From: Chloroflexota bacterium
GTDB taxonomy: Bacteria > Chloroflexota > Dehalococcoidia > SM23-28-2 > RBG-16-64-32
Length of the DNA stretch: 46,198 nt
NCBI GenBank assembly: GCA_005882985.1
Contig: VBEJ01000037.1
Span: 1 to 46,198, forward strand
Reading direction: 5' to 3'
The notes below the pieces were generated by a model. It had not been told where the DNA came from, did not search any database, and was given only the letters and a program-made list of their open reading frames with translations. Below are positions 1-8,547 of the stretch, piece after piece (positions within the stretch are counted from its first letter, which is position 1; each line of letters opens with the position of its first letter). Position numbers and translations under genes: made by a program.

Positions 1-159
1 CCTCCTGGATGGCCGGGTTGAAGTTTACAAAAGCCCTGCTGATTTGCCGATAGCGCCTCGGCCTGCTGCAGATAGTTGCATTAACCGAAACGCAACAATA
101 GCTGCCTCTCTGCGTCTTTATAGCTGCATCGATACCGAGACACCAGAGGGGAGGGAGAG

Positions 160-1017
160 ATGCGAATAATGTGGCGGCTTGCTGCCGCGCTGGGAGCAGC
201 TCTGGCGCTCTGGCTTGTCGCAAACGGGCTTGCTGTGGCGGATGAATCCCCGCGGCATCACCCGGTGGCGAGCGGCGATACGCTCTGGAGTATCGCCGAT
301 AAGTATGACACGAGCGTCGACGAGCTGGTGAAGCTGAACGACATTAAGTATCCTGATCTGCTGTTGCCCGGACAGATCATTAAGCTTCCGGAGCGAGACA
401 AGCCGTCGCAGCCCGGCACAATCGAGTATGAGGTGCAGCCGGGTGACTATTTGAGCAAGATCGCCACCAAGTTCGACATTACGACGCGGGCACTTGCTGA
501 GGCGAACCAGATCTCGGACATGCAGCTGATTGTTCCACGACAGAAGCTGAAAGTGCCGGGGGCAGCATTGCCACCTATCGAGCCGACAGTCCAGGCAGCC
601 ACGCATCCTCCGGATGATCCAGACACGGAGAAAATGATCGATCAGCTGGCGGGCGAGCAAGGCCTAGACCCGGGAATGGTAAAGGCTTTGGCGTGGCTGG
701 AGAGCGGCTGGCGACAGCATGCGGTGAGCCCGGCCGGCGCAATCGGGTTCATGCAACTGATGCCTACGACCGCGCAGTGGCTAGAACAGTCTGTGATCGG
801 CACCGATCTCCATGAGGACGCGAGCTCATACGACAACATCAAGATGGGAACGCGCTACCTGCGACTCCTGTTCGACGCAACCGGCGGAGACAAGGACAAG
901 GCTTTGGCTTCGTACTATCAAGGATACGCGGCGACGATGAGTGGCGTGATGTACGAAGAGACCAAGCGGTACGTCGAGCTAATAAAGGAGACGGAAGGGC
1001 GGTACTGGCCGCAGTAG
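160..1017 (+). CDS. Secreted LysM-repeat lytic transglycosylase (SLT family)
   Basis: A 285-residue exported cell-wall enzyme. Residues 1-27 form a signal peptide (positive MRIMWR, hydrophobic core, AVA-D cleavage-like site). Two LysM peptidoglycan-binding repeats follow, at about 33-77 (SGDTLWSIADKY) and 89-133 (VQPGDYLSKIATKF). The rest, about 157-270, is a soluble-lytic-transglycosylase/GEWL fold. It shows the catalytic glutamate E181 in ALAWLESGW, then the family motifs AIGFMQLMPTTA and, near the end, ALASYYQG. By family knowledge such enzymes cleave the MurNAc-GlcNAc bond with 1,6-anhydro formation. The ATG at 160 follows a purine-rich GGGAGGGAG ribosome site ending about 3 bases upstream. 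It stands alone, with the HD gene convergent downstream. The family call is firm; the exact substrate preference is unknown. Confidence 0.92.
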   Translation: MRIMWRLAAALGAALALWLVANGLAVADESPRHHPVASGDTLWSIADKYDTSVDELVKLNDIKYPDLLLPGQIIKLPERDKPSQPGTIEYEVQPGDYLSKIATKFDITTRALAEANQISDMQLIVPRQKLKVPGAALPPIEPTVQAATHPPDDPDTEKMIDQLAGEQGLDPGMVKALAWLESGWRQHAVSPAGAIGFMQLMPTTAQWLEQSVIGTDLHEDASSYDNIKMGTRYLRLLFDATGGDKDKALASYYQGYAATMSGVMYEETKRYVELIKETEGRYWPQ

Positions 1018-1095
1018 CGGCCAGACAAGCGGTGCGCACCCGCAAGCCGACAAGCCTGCATGCCTGCAAATTCTACTGACCAGACAACCGACGGT

Positions 1096-1659
1096 TCAGG
1101 CGGTCCCGGCGATGCCCAGCTGCGAGGCGACGGGCTTGAGCGAATCGATGACGAAAGCGATGTGTTCATCCAGGTCAACGCCTAGCTGGTCGGCGCCCTT
1201 CGTGATGTCATCGCGGTTGACGTTGCGGGCGAATCCTTTGTCCTTCATCTTCTTGCGGACCGCCGCAACGTCTACTTCGTCGATGCTCTTTCCGGGGCGG
1301 ACCAGAGCCACAGCGGTTATGAACCCGGTGAGCTCGTCGACGGCGTAGATAGCACGGTCCATTGGTGCCTTCCGATCAAGGCCAAGATAATCGGCATGAC
1401 ACAGGACTGCATAGACAATGTCCTCGGGGACGCCACGCTCGCGGAGGATCTCGGCTCCTTTGACAGGATGCTCGTCGGCATTGGGGTGCATCTCGAAGTC
1501 GAAGTCATGGAGGAGGCCTACAGTCGCCCAGCGCTCCTCATCGCCGCCGTACTTTCGGGCGTAGGCGCGCATGGCGGCCTCGACGGCGAGGGCATGCTTA
1601 CGAAGCGCTTCAGTCTTCGTGTGTTCGCAGAGGATGTTCCAAGCGTCTTCGCGGTTCAT
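1096..1659 (-). CDS. HD-domain phosphohydrolase-like protein
   Basis: A 187-residue HD-superfamily protein. The metal-binding signature is visible in order: a histidine in LRKHALAVEAAM, the HD pair in GLLHDFDFE, and further histidines in DEHPVKGAEIL and AVLCHADY. This matches small stand-alone HD/HDIG proteins of unknown substrate. The chosen start is the ATG at 1659 (MNREDAW), because GGAGGAGCG lies just upstream of it; an in-frame start 11 codons earlier has no ribosome site. It is convergent with the transglycosylase gene and divergent from ku. Probably a nucleotide or phosphate-ester hydrolase, but no substrate can be read from the sequence. Confidence 0.85.
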   Translation of the reverse strand: MNREDAWNILCEHTKTEALRKHALAVEAAMRAYARKYGGDEERWATVGLLHDFDFEMHPNADEHPVKGAEILRERGVPEDIVYAVLCHADYLGLDRKAPMDRAIYAVDELTGFITAVALVRPGKSIDEVDVAAVRKKMKDKGFARNVNRDDITKGADQLGVDLDEHIAFVIDSLKPVASQLGIAGTA

Positions 1660-1816
1660 GGGCGCTCCTCCGGGTTGACCTTCGATAGGCATCTGAAATT
1701 GTACGCGATAGGTGGTCGCATTTCGCCCCTGTTCGAGTGTGGGGTATCATTTAGGTTCAGCCTTAGGCATTTCTGAGAGCGGGGTAGCGTGGAGATGCCG
1801 AGAAAGGGTATTAAAA

Positions 1817-2644
1817 ATGCCTAGGTCCATCTGGAACGGGGTGATCAGCTTCGGGATGGTGAGTATCCCGGTGAAGCTGTACACGGCCACGCAAAGCAAG
1901 GACATCTCCTTTCACCTCCTGCACAAGGATTGCGGGACGCGGCTCCAGCAGTTGCGCTGGTGCCCGACACATGAACGGCCGGTGGAATGGGGTGAGGTTG
2001 TCCGCGGATACGAGTATGCGCGAGACGAGCATGTAATCCTGACCGAAGAAGACTTCGAGAAGCTGCCTCTTCCGAGCAAGCAGACGGTCGAACTATCCGC
2101 GTTTGTGAAGGCCGAAGAGATCGACCCGGTTTACTACGAGAAGAGCTATTATCTGGAGCCGGACGCCAAAGGCATGAAGCCCTTCGCCTTGTTGATGACT
2201 GCGCTGAGAGAGAAGAACCTCACGGGCATAGCCAAGATCGCGGTGCGAAATAAGGAGCAGCTGTGCGCGCTGCGGCCGATGGACGGAACACTGATCCTTG
2301 AGACACTCTATTACCCGGACGAGATCAGGGTCGAGAAGACTGAGCTGCCGGACGTAAAAATCTCCGAGAAAGAACTGCAGATGGCGTACACACTAATCGA
2401 CCTGCTTAGCGAGGAATTCGAGCCGGAGAAGTACAAGGACGAATACCGCGAAGCTTTGATGAAGGTTATCGAGGCCAAGCTCGAGGGCGAAGAGCTTCCG
2501 GAGGTTGCGGCCGCGGGACCGGCGAAAGTTACCGACATCATGTCGGCGCTCCGAGCAAGCGTCGAGGCTGCGAAGAAGCGCAAGAAGGGCGAAGACGAGG
2601 AGGAGGAAGAGGAAGCGCCGGCGCGGAGGCGCAAGGCCGGTTAG
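1817..2644 (+). CDS. ku: Ku, non-homologous end-joining DNA-end-binding protein
   Basis: A 275-residue bacterial Ku that would homodimerise, ring DNA ends and recruit LigD. The beginning MPRSIWNGVISFGMVSIPVK is the typical bacterial Ku N-terminus, followed by the beta-barrel core with CGTRLQQLRWCP and the middle motif YYLEPDAKGMKPFALLM. The tail is highly charged: a lysine-rich stretch, six or more glutamates, then RRRK, as in many bacterial Ku C-terminal extensions that bind DNA or the ligase. The ATG at 1817 has AGAAAGGG about 8 bases upstream; the frame is open further 5' but without Ku homology. Its partner ligD starts 1.3 kb downstream on the same strand, with two opposite-strand genes in between. 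The stop lies 3 bases from the convergent DUF421 stop. Confidence 0.96.
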   Translation: MPRSIWNGVISFGMVSIPVKLYTATQSKDISFHLLHKDCGTRLQQLRWCPTHERPVEWGEVVRGYEYARDEHVILTEEDFEKLPLPSKQTVELSAFVKAEEIDPVYYEKSYYLEPDAKGMKPFALLMTALREKNLTGIAKIAVRNKEQLCALRPMDGTLILETLYYPDEIRVEKTELPDVKISEKELQMAYTLIDLLSEEFEPEKYKDEYREALMKVIEAKLEGEELPEVAAAGPAKVTDIMSALRASVEAAKKRKKGEDEEEEEEAPARRRKAG

Positions 2645-2647
2645 GCG

Positions 2648-3172
2648 CTAGCCGCCTCGTCTCCACGGTAGTCGGGTTCGCTTGCGGGGTCGTCCAGTGA
2701 TTGAGGCATTCCCCGCCTGAACCACGCTGATAGAACCGTCAGTCTCCAGCACCGCGAGCTGGACCTCGTCTATGTTATTGAGTCCGTGCTCTCGTATCGC
2801 CATCAGAACTTCCTCTTCTGCAAGACCCTCACGGCGGATGTTCTGTCTCAGGAGCCTGCCGTTGCTGACGACGACGGTGGGCGAGCCCTCGACGGCCTCG
2901 CGCAGCCATGTCATGCGTTCGCGCGCTGTGGCGACGCCGTAGTTGGCGGCGATGAGCGCACCGGCAGCGATCAGGCCGCCGGTGACAGAGACGTCGCTGC
3001 CCACCATCGCGTTTTGAACGGCGTTCGAGATGAGCAGGATCACTACGAGGTCAAAAGTCGCCATCTGGCCGATCTCGCGTTTGCCGGCGACGCGCAGGAC
3101 GAGAAGCAAACTGCCATAAATGATCAGCGTTCGGGCAATAATCTCGAATCCATTGACGGTAAGACTGAACAC
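2648..3172 (-). CDS. DUF421 (YetF/YcaP-type) membrane protein
   Basis: A 174-residue membrane protein of the DUF421 family. Three hydrophobic helices lie in the N-terminal half: IIARTLIIYGSLLLVLRVAG, FDLVVILLISNAVQNAMV and GGLIAAGALIAANYGVA. The diagnostic family strings GKREIGQMATFDL and NAVQNAMVGSD are present. The soluble C-terminal half carries LLRQNIRREGLAEEEVLMAIREHG and DEVQLAVLETDG, as in YetF. I take GTG at 3172 as the start because GGAGGT sits 5 bases upstream; ATG at 3205 and TTG at 3208 are alternatives without such a site. Function in this family is poorly defined. It overlaps neither ku nor ligD and lies tail to tail with ku. Confidence 0.9.
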   Translation of the reverse strand: MFSLTVNGFEIIARTLIIYGSLLLVLRVAGKREIGQMATFDLVVILLISNAVQNAMVGSDVSVTGGLIAAGALIAANYGVATARERMTWLREAVEGSPTVVVSNGRLLRQNIRREGLAEEEVLMAIREHGLNNIDEVQLAVLETDGSISVVQAGNASITGRPRKRTRLPWRRGG

Positions 3173-3406
3173 GGCTACCTCCAGCTGCTTACTGTGAGCG
3201 CGCATCAATGCTGCGCCGGAAGTGAGGACGCGGGCTACAGTCTACCAGCGATCTCGGGGCTCAAGGACGCGAGCATCCTGATCGCTGACTCGCACGCCAG
3301 ACGGTCCGGAAGGGCCCGTTCCTAATTTTTTAACTCGCCCGGCATAAACGGCTTTTGCCTCTACATACTGCCCGCGGCCTTCTTGAGAGACACTTGCTTC
3401 GCGCGA

Positions 3407-3826
3407 TCACCTCGCGCGTTTATTCTGGTTGATGCGCCGGCGTGCGCCTAAAGCTGCGCCACGAGTGGACCTTCTGTTGTTCGCTACCTTTTCGAAGTGA
3501 GACTTCAGGCGTCTGAATTCATCATCGGTCAGTTCTTCGGCGAGGACGAGCTTGTTGTCGGCGCCTCCCGTGGCGACGATCAACTCATCGAGTTTCGCCT
3601 GAAGGGCGAGGTTATCGCGATTCTGTGTGTTCTGAATCAGGAAGACCATGAGGAATGTCACGATCGTGGTCGCGGTGTTGATTACGAGTTGCCAAGTGTC
3701 GGAGAAGCCGAATATTGGGCCCGTCACGACCCAGGCTAGAACGACAGTTACCGCAACAATGAATGCCCCCACCGAGCCGACCTTCTCAGAGACAGTGTGA
3801 GCAAACTTCCTGAATACTTCGCCCAT
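3407..3826 (-). CDS. Low-affinity iron permease family small membrane protein
   Basis: About 139 residues. It begins MGEVFRKFAHTVSEKVGS, then two transmembrane helices (AFIVAVTVVLAWVVTGPIFG and TATTIVTFLMVFLIQ) separated by FSDTWQLVIN. The strongly conserved IQNTQNRDNLALQAKLDELI follows. This is the bacterial form of the low-affinity iron permease family; iron transport by bacterial members is not well established. The basic tail (GARRRINQNKRAR) is lysine/arginine rich. Start 3826 is chosen by family length; an upstream in-frame ATG at 3952 would add 42 residues of no visible homology and would lie only 10 bases from the divergent ligD start. Confidence 0.82.
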   Translation of the reverse strand: MGEVFRKFAHTVSEKVGSVGAFIVAVTVVLAWVVTGPIFGFSDTWQLVINTATTIVTFLMVFLIQNTQNRDNLALQAKLDELIVATGGADNKLVLAEELTDDEFRRLKSHFEKVANNRRSTRGAALGARRRINQNKRAR

Positions 3827-3949
3827 CGCCTCTAATCGTGGCGCGCGCGTAATGCGGGCACCGTAAATTGAGGTAGTCTCCGTCTTGCATTCCCCTATCA
3901 GACCGGGGGACCACAGTTTCATGGCAGCAGAGAGATCGACGTCTGGTGC

Positions 3950-3955
3950 CATAAT
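3950..3955 (+). promoter_or_regulatory. -10-like element of ligD (leaderless arrangement)
   Basis: CATAAT lies exactly at -12 to -7 relative to the GTG at 3962, so transcription would start at or next to that codon. There is no Shine-Dalgarno sequence in front of the GTG. No clear -35 is seen. The same geometry occurs at gltA and at the GNAT gene at 17075-17905. Confidence 0.45.
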
Positions 3956-3961
3956 AAGCTC

Positions 3962-6742
3962 GTGCTTGAGAAATACAAGGAAAAGCGGGACTTCGATCGC
4001 ACACCGGAGCCCGCGCCAGGCGCCGAGACAGAGGGCCGCGGGCCACTCATCTTCGTGATCCAGAAGCACGCCGCGACTCGCCTGCACTATGACCACCGCT
4101 TCGAAGTCGACGGTGTTTTGAAATCGTGGCCGGTACCGAAGGGGCCGTCGCTGAACCCGCGTGACAAGCGGCTGGCTGTGATGGTGGAGGACCACCCCTT
4201 TGACTATGGATCGTTTGAGGGCGTGATTCCGAAGGGCGAATATGGGGCGGGCCAGGTGATCGTCTGGGACGCGGGCACTTACTCGCCGGATGAGGGAGGC
4301 AAGCTCTCGTTCGACGACCGCGAAGAAGCGGAAGCCCGCATGCGCGAGGGCATCGAGGAAGGGAAGATTTCAGTGTTCCTGCGCGGACACAAGCTGAAGG
4401 GCTCCTGGACGCTGGTACGGACCAAGCGGGCCGCCAACGAATGGCTACTTATAAAGCACAAGGACCGGTTTGCACACACGGAGCGCGATGTCACCGAGGA
4501 GGACAGGTCGGTGCTTTCGGGCCTTAGCCTCGAGGACATCAAAGCAGGCCGCTTGCCGGAGCGCCGGACGGTTGCCGAAATGTGTCTGCGGCCCGGCGAC
4601 CTGGCGGGTGCGCGGCCCGCGTCGTTTCCGCGCTGGATCGAGCCGATGAACGCCTCGCTCTCCGAAGGGCTTTTCTCGTCTGCGGACTGGCTCTTCGAGC
4701 CCAAGCTAGACGGTGTGCGAGCGCTCACCTTCATCCAGCACGGCAGTGTCAGCATGTTCTCTCGGCGGGGCCTGGACGCCACGAAGCAGTACCCGAGCAT
4801 CGCGGCCGAGCTGCGGGAGCAGGTGGAACCGCGGCTGGTGCTCGACGGAGAAATTGTTGCTTTCGATCAAAACGGCGTGCCGTCGTTCCAAGAGATTCAG
4901 CAGCGGCTAAACCTGATGCGCGAGAGCGATATCAAGCGGGCTGAATCGCAGGTGCCGGTCTTCTATTACGTGTTCGACATCCTGTACGCGGGTGGCTATG
5001 ACCTGCGGGGCGCGCCACTCCATCAACGCAAACGGCTATTGCGCCAGCTGCTTCTGCCGACGGAGCGCGTCCGGTTGGTTGAGCACTTCGAGCAGGACGG
5101 CGAGGTGGCTTATCGCGTTGCCGTTGAACATGGCCTCGAGGGGTTGCTGGCGAAGAGGCGGGACAGCGTTTACGAGTCGGGGCGGCGTTCGAAGAGCTGG
5201 ATGAAGATCAAGAGCACCAAGGAGGGCGAATTCGTCATCAGCGGCTACACGGAGGGGGGCGGCTGGCGGGCGGGCACGTTCGGTTCACTTCTGCTCGGCT
5301 ACTACGATGATGAGGGCAAGCTTGTGCATGCCGGTCACGTGGGGACTGGGTTCAACGACAAGACGCTCAAGCTGCTCAAGGAGAAGCTGGAGGCGTTGAG
5401 GACGGATGAGCGGCCGTTTGCCGAGGAGCCTTCGCGAGCGGGGATGCCGTTCGGCAGGCCGAAGAATACGCCTGTCACCTGGGTTAAGCCAGAACTTGTG
5501 GCGCAAGTACGGTATGCGCAATGGACAAAAGACGGAGTGCTGCGCGCGCCGAGCTTCCTCGGCCTGCGGGATGACAAGCCGCCCGCTGACGTAAAGCGGG
5601 AGGAGGCGGTGCCTCCGCCCTCGGGCAGCGGACCGTCCGATTCCGGACTGGGCGACAGCGGGACCGTTGCCGAACTACTCGAGCAGCTCGAACGGCCGGA
5701 TGAGAAGTTCATCCTGCGGGTCGAGGGGCACAAGATCCCGCTGAACAACCTAGACAAGGAGTTCTGGCTGGCCACTGAAAAGCACAGAGCGCTTACGAAA
5801 CGCGACCTCCTTGTCTATTTCGCGAAGGTCTCGCCATACCTGCTTCCACACATGCGGGACCGTCCGATCACCCTGACGCGCTACCCGAATGGGATCCACG
5901 GCGGGCACTTTTACCAAAAGCGATTCGAGAGCAAACTGCCCGAATTTGTTCAGACTGTCAAGCTCTACTCCCGCGACAACGCCGGCGACGTGGACTACCT
6001 GGTGTGCAACAACCTGTCAACATTGCTCTGGCTGGGACAACTGGCCGACATCGAATTGCACACGTGGTACTCACGGATCAGCCCCGAGCCGGATGCTCAC
6101 CACTTGCCAGCAACGTTCGCTGGATCGGCGAAGAACATCGACGCCTCGTGGTTGAACTACCCCGATTTCATTGTGTTCGACCTCGATCCGTACATTTACT
6201 CCGGCAAGGAGAAAAAGGGGGCCGAGCCGGAGCTCAACCGAAGAGCTTTTCTCAAGACATGCGATGTCGCGCTTTGGCTGAAGGACCTGCTGGACTCGCT
6301 TTCTCTATCGTCCTTCGTTAAGACCACGGGAAGGACGGGGCTGCATGTATACGTGCCGATCCTCCGGCAGTTCGACTACGATACGGTCCGCGCCGCCTGC
6401 GAAACGATCGGGAAGTACCTCCTGCAGGCGCACCGCCGCGACATAACGATGGAATGGTCAGTGGACAAGCGGACCGGTAAGGTATTCTTCGATCACAATC
6501 AAAACGTGCGGGGAAAGACGCTCGCCTCGGTATATTCGCCGCGGCCGAGCGAGGAGGCCGGGGTGTCGATGCCCGTTCGCTGGGAGGAAGTCAAGGAAAT
6601 CTATCCCAGCGACTTTACGATCCTCACCGCCTGTGATCGGATCGCGAAGATTGGGGATCTTTGGGCGGGCATCCTCGACGCAAAGCACGACCTCGCCAAG
6701 CTCCTCGATACAATTACAGACGAGGCGATCGCTGCCGAGTGA
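3962..6742 (+). CDS. ligD: LigD, multifunctional NHEJ ATP-dependent DNA ligase/polymerase/phosphoesterase
   Basis: A 926-residue three-domain end-joining enzyme. Residues about 1-155 are the 3'-phosphoesterase (PE) domain, with H36, H42 and D44 in KHAATRLHYDHR. Residues about 220-420 are the adenylation domain with lysine nucleophile K248 in FEPKLDGVRA and RLVLDGEIVAF; about 420-530 is the OB fold. A polar linker rich in Ser, Pro and Gly at about 540-575 leads to the primase-polymerase (POL) domain at about 590-890, with the metal pair D740/D742 in VFDLDP and KTTGRTGLHVYVP. The PE-LIG-POL order is that of Pseudomonas LigD, not the POL-PE-LIG order of mycobacteria. It would act with the Ku encoded upstream to process and seal double-strand breaks. 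GTG at 3962 is the start: homology begins there and a -10-like element sits at -12. Confidence 0.96.
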   Translation: MLEKYKEKRDFDRTPEPAPGAETEGRGPLIFVIQKHAATRLHYDHRFEVDGVLKSWPVPKGPSLNPRDKRLAVMVEDHPFDYGSFEGVIPKGEYGAGQVIVWDAGTYSPDEGGKLSFDDREEAEARMREGIEEGKISVFLRGHKLKGSWTLVRTKRAANEWLLIKHKDRFAHTERDVTEEDRSVLSGLSLEDIKAGRLPERRTVAEMCLRPGDLAGARPASFPRWIEPMNASLSEGLFSSADWLFEPKLDGVRALTFIQHGSVSMFSRRGLDATKQYPSIAAELREQVEPRLVLDGEIVAFDQNGVPSFQEIQQRLNLMRESDIKRAESQVPVFYYVFDILYAGGYDLRGAPLHQRKRLLRQLLLPTERVRLVEHFEQDGEVAYRVAVEHGLEGLLAKRRDSVYESGRRSKSWMKIKSTKEGEFVISGYTEGGGWRAGTFGSLLLGYYDDEGKLVHAGHVGTGFNDKTLKLLKEKLEALRTDERPFAEEPSRAGMPFGRPKNTPVTWVKPELVAQVRYAQWTKDGVLRAPSFLGLRDDKPPADVKREEAVPPPSGSGPSDSGLGDSGTVAELLEQLERPDEKFILRVEGHKIPLNNLDKEFWLATEKHRALTKRDLLVYFAKVSPYLLPHMRDRPITLTRYPNGIHGGHFYQKRFESKLPEFVQTVKLYSRDNAGDVDYLVCNNLSTLLWLGQLADIELHTWYSRISPEPDAHHLPATFAGSAKNIDASWLNYPDFIVFDLDPYIYSGKEKKGAEPELNRRAFLKTCDVALWLKDLLDSLSLSSFVKTTGRTGLHVYVPILRQFDYDTVRAACETIGKYLLQAHRRDITMEWSVDKRTGKVFFDHNQNVRGKTLASVYSPRPSEEAGVSMPVRWEEVKEIYPSDFTILTACDRIAKIGDLWAGILDAKHDLAKLLDTITDEAIAAE

Positions 6743-6775
6743 GGAAAGCGGGCGCTTGGCTCAGCCGCAGGCGCG

Positions 6776-6904
6776 TCAGGCGGAGCGGGCGAGCACGCGG
6801 TAGGCGGCGACGATGTGCATGGCAACCAGCCCGTGGTTAGATAGGCGCTCAGGCCTGATGACGCTATCCTTAGAGTTCCTTGCTTCGTGGTATTGGACTA
6901 ACAT
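6776..6904 (-). CDS. Possible 42-residue small ORF between ligD and gltA
   Basis: ATG at 6904 opens a 42-codon frame beginning MLVQYHEARNSK and ending AMHIVAAYRVLARSA. GGGTGGA is immediately upstream, too close to be an ideal ribosome site. The C-terminal half is amphipathic or hydrophobic, so it could be a real micro-protein or the tail of a lost gene. It is divergent from gltA. I do not recognise it, and it may be chance. Confidence 0.2.
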   Translation of the reverse strand: MLVQYHEARNSKDSVIRPERLSNHGLVAMHIVAAYRVLARSA

Positions 6905-6934
6905 TCCACCCGGGCGAGGCGTCGTTTATTGACG

Positions 6935-6940
6935 TAGAAT
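6935..6940 (+). promoter_or_regulatory. -10 element of gltA (leaderless arrangement)
   Basis: TAGAAT lies exactly at -12 to -7 of the GTG at 6947, so the transcript could begin on the start codon. No convincing -35 is present. An alternative is a short leader with ATG 6953 as start, using AGGTGG as a close ribosome site. Confidence 0.4.
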
Positions 6941-6946
6941 GGGCAG

Positions 6947-8278
6947 GTGGAGATGCAGACTCACAGAGAAGCGCGGCCGACGAGGACTGATGGCAGAGGC
7001 GAGACACTAACCGTCGTCGATAACCGCACAGGAAAAACATACGAACTGCCAATAGAAGACGGTACGGTGCGCGCGAAGCACTTTCGCCAGATAAGGGCGT
7101 ACGAGGGTGATTTCGGCCTGATGGTCTACGACCCGGGATTCGCCAACACGGCTTCATGCCGGAGCGCGATAACGCACGTGGACGGCGAGAGGGGGATCTT
7201 GGAGTATCGGGGCTACCCGATCGAGGAACTGGCGGAAAAGAGTTCCTTTCTCGAGACGGCGTACCTCCTGATCCATGGCGACCTTCCCACGAAGAGCCAG
7301 CTCGGCCAATGGGTGCACGACATAACGTTCCACACGTATGTGCACGAGAACGTGAAAAAGTTCATGGAAGGCTTCCAGTACGATGCGCACCCGATGGGGA
7401 TGCTGCTGGGTACCGTTGCTGCCCTGTCCACGTTCTATCCGGACGCCAAGCAAGTTTCCGATCCTCGATCGCGAGACATTCAGACACAGCGGCTAATCGC
7501 GAAGATGCCGACGATCGCGGCGTTCACCTACCGGCACAACCGCGGACTGCCGTACGTGTACCCCGACAACGACCTCTGGTATACGGGAAATTTCCTCTCG
7601 ATGCTGTGGAAGATGTCGGAGCCGAAGTACGCGCCAGACCCTGTCCTCGAGCGCGCGATCGACGTGCTGTTCATCCTCCATGCCGATCATGAGCAGAACT
7701 GCAGTACGAACGCGATGCGGTCGGTAGGAAGTTCCGACGCCGACCCGTATTCGGCTACGGCGGCGGCGGCGGCGGCGCTTTACGGCCCGCTGCACGGAGG
7801 CGCGAACGAAGCCGTGATCAAGATGCTGATGGAAATCGGCGATAAGAACCGCGTGCCGCAGTTCGTGAAGCACGTCAAGAGCGGTGAGGGCCTACTGTGG
7901 GGTTTTGGGCACCGGATCTACAAGAGCTACGACCCGCGGGCGAAGATCATCAAGAAGACAGCGGACGCAGTTTTCGAGCTGATGGGCGCGAATCCTTTGC
8001 TGGAGATCGCGCTGGAGTTAGAGCGGATAGCTCTCGAAGATGAATACTTTATCGAACGAAAGCTCTATCCGAACGTGGACTTTTATTCGGGGATCATCTA
8101 CCAGGCGCTTGGCTTTCCGGTCGATATGTTCCCTGTGCTCTTCGCGATTCCCCGCACAGCCGGATGGCTCGCGCAATGGCGGGAGATGATCGAGGACCCA
8201 GAGCAGAAGATCGCCCGCCCCCGTCAGGTATTCGTCGGGCCGGAGCGCCGCCACTACACGGCCCTAGTCGACCGATAG
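6947..8278 (+). CDS. gltA: Citrate synthase
   Basis: A 443-residue citrate synthase, condensing acetyl-CoA and oxaloacetate at the entry of the TCA cycle. The three catalytic residues are in place: H245 in LHADHEQN, H283 in YGPLHGGANE and D378 in NVDFYSG. The arginine loop FGHRIYKSYDPRA and the C-terminal PRQVFVGPERRHY are also conserved. The N-terminal 45 residues (TVVDNRTGKTYELPIEDGTV) form the extension of the long, hexameric-type bacterial enzymes. Start is GTG 6947 or ATG 6953, both in frame. It appears monocistronic: ligD ends about 200 bases upstream, and an inverted repeat (ATAGCCGG/CCGGCTA) begins at the stop codon without a T-run. Confidence 0.97.
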   Translation: MEMQTHREARPTRTDGRGETLTVVDNRTGKTYELPIEDGTVRAKHFRQIRAYEGDFGLMVYDPGFANTASCRSAITHVDGERGILEYRGYPIEELAEKSSFLETAYLLIHGDLPTKSQLGQWVHDITFHTYVHENVKKFMEGFQYDAHPMGMLLGTVAALSTFYPDAKQVSDPRSRDIQTQRLIAKMPTIAAFTYRHNRGLPYVYPDNDLWYTGNFLSMLWKMSEPKYAPDPVLERAIDVLFILHADHEQNCSTNAMRSVGSSDADPYSATAAAAAALYGPLHGGANEAVIKMLMEIGDKNRVPQFVKHVKSGEGLLWGFGHRIYKSYDPRAKIIKKTADAVFELMGANPLLEIALELERIALEDEYFIERKLYPNVDFYSGIIYQALGFPVDMFPVLFAIPRTAGWLAQWREMIEDPEQKIARPRQVFVGPERRHYTALVDR

Positions 8279-8325
8279 CCGGACTTTGCCGCCGGCTACC
8301 TATTGGTCTTGTCCTGGCGCCTGCT

Positions 8326-8399
8326 TTAGAAGAGTAGGATCAGCAGCAGGAGGATAACCAGGATAAGTACTACTGTGCCAACGCCGATGTATATCTCAT
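8326..8399 (-). pseudogene. Tiny single-helix membrane ORF, apparently shifted by one base after its ATG
   Basis: On the minus strand GGGAGGAA is followed by ATG (8397-8399). Read literally, this ATG gives a nine-residue peptide. One frame over, the same DNA encodes NEIYIGVGTVV followed by an unbroken run of Leu, Ile and Val ending in Phe and TAA (8326-8328). One extra base after the ATG would give a 24-residue protein starting Met-Glu-Ile-Tyr, with one transmembrane helix and a good ribosome site. So this may be a frameshifted micro-gene, a base-call error or coincidence. No family is recognised. Confidence 0.3.
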
Positions 8400-8547
8400 T
8401 TCCTCCCTTTCCTTCAACAGTCGCCTCAATTGTGCGATTTGTGAAAAGTAATTGGCGTCAACCGCTAGCCCCGAAATAATGACAGCGAAATAACAATTGC
8501 ATGGGGGCAAGCCTTCGCGCGTACCGTTCATTTCCTAAAATGGCGCC

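Noticed and set aside
1-159. Possible promoter or leader at the window start
   Set aside because: TTGCAT near 76 and AT-rich bases near 95-100 are weak; nothing else recognisable in this short edge segment.
8275-8302. Inverted repeat at the gltA stop as an intrinsic terminator
   Set aside because: The stem is good (ATAGCCGG/CCGGCTA), but no T-run follows; it is mentioned only in the gltA entry.
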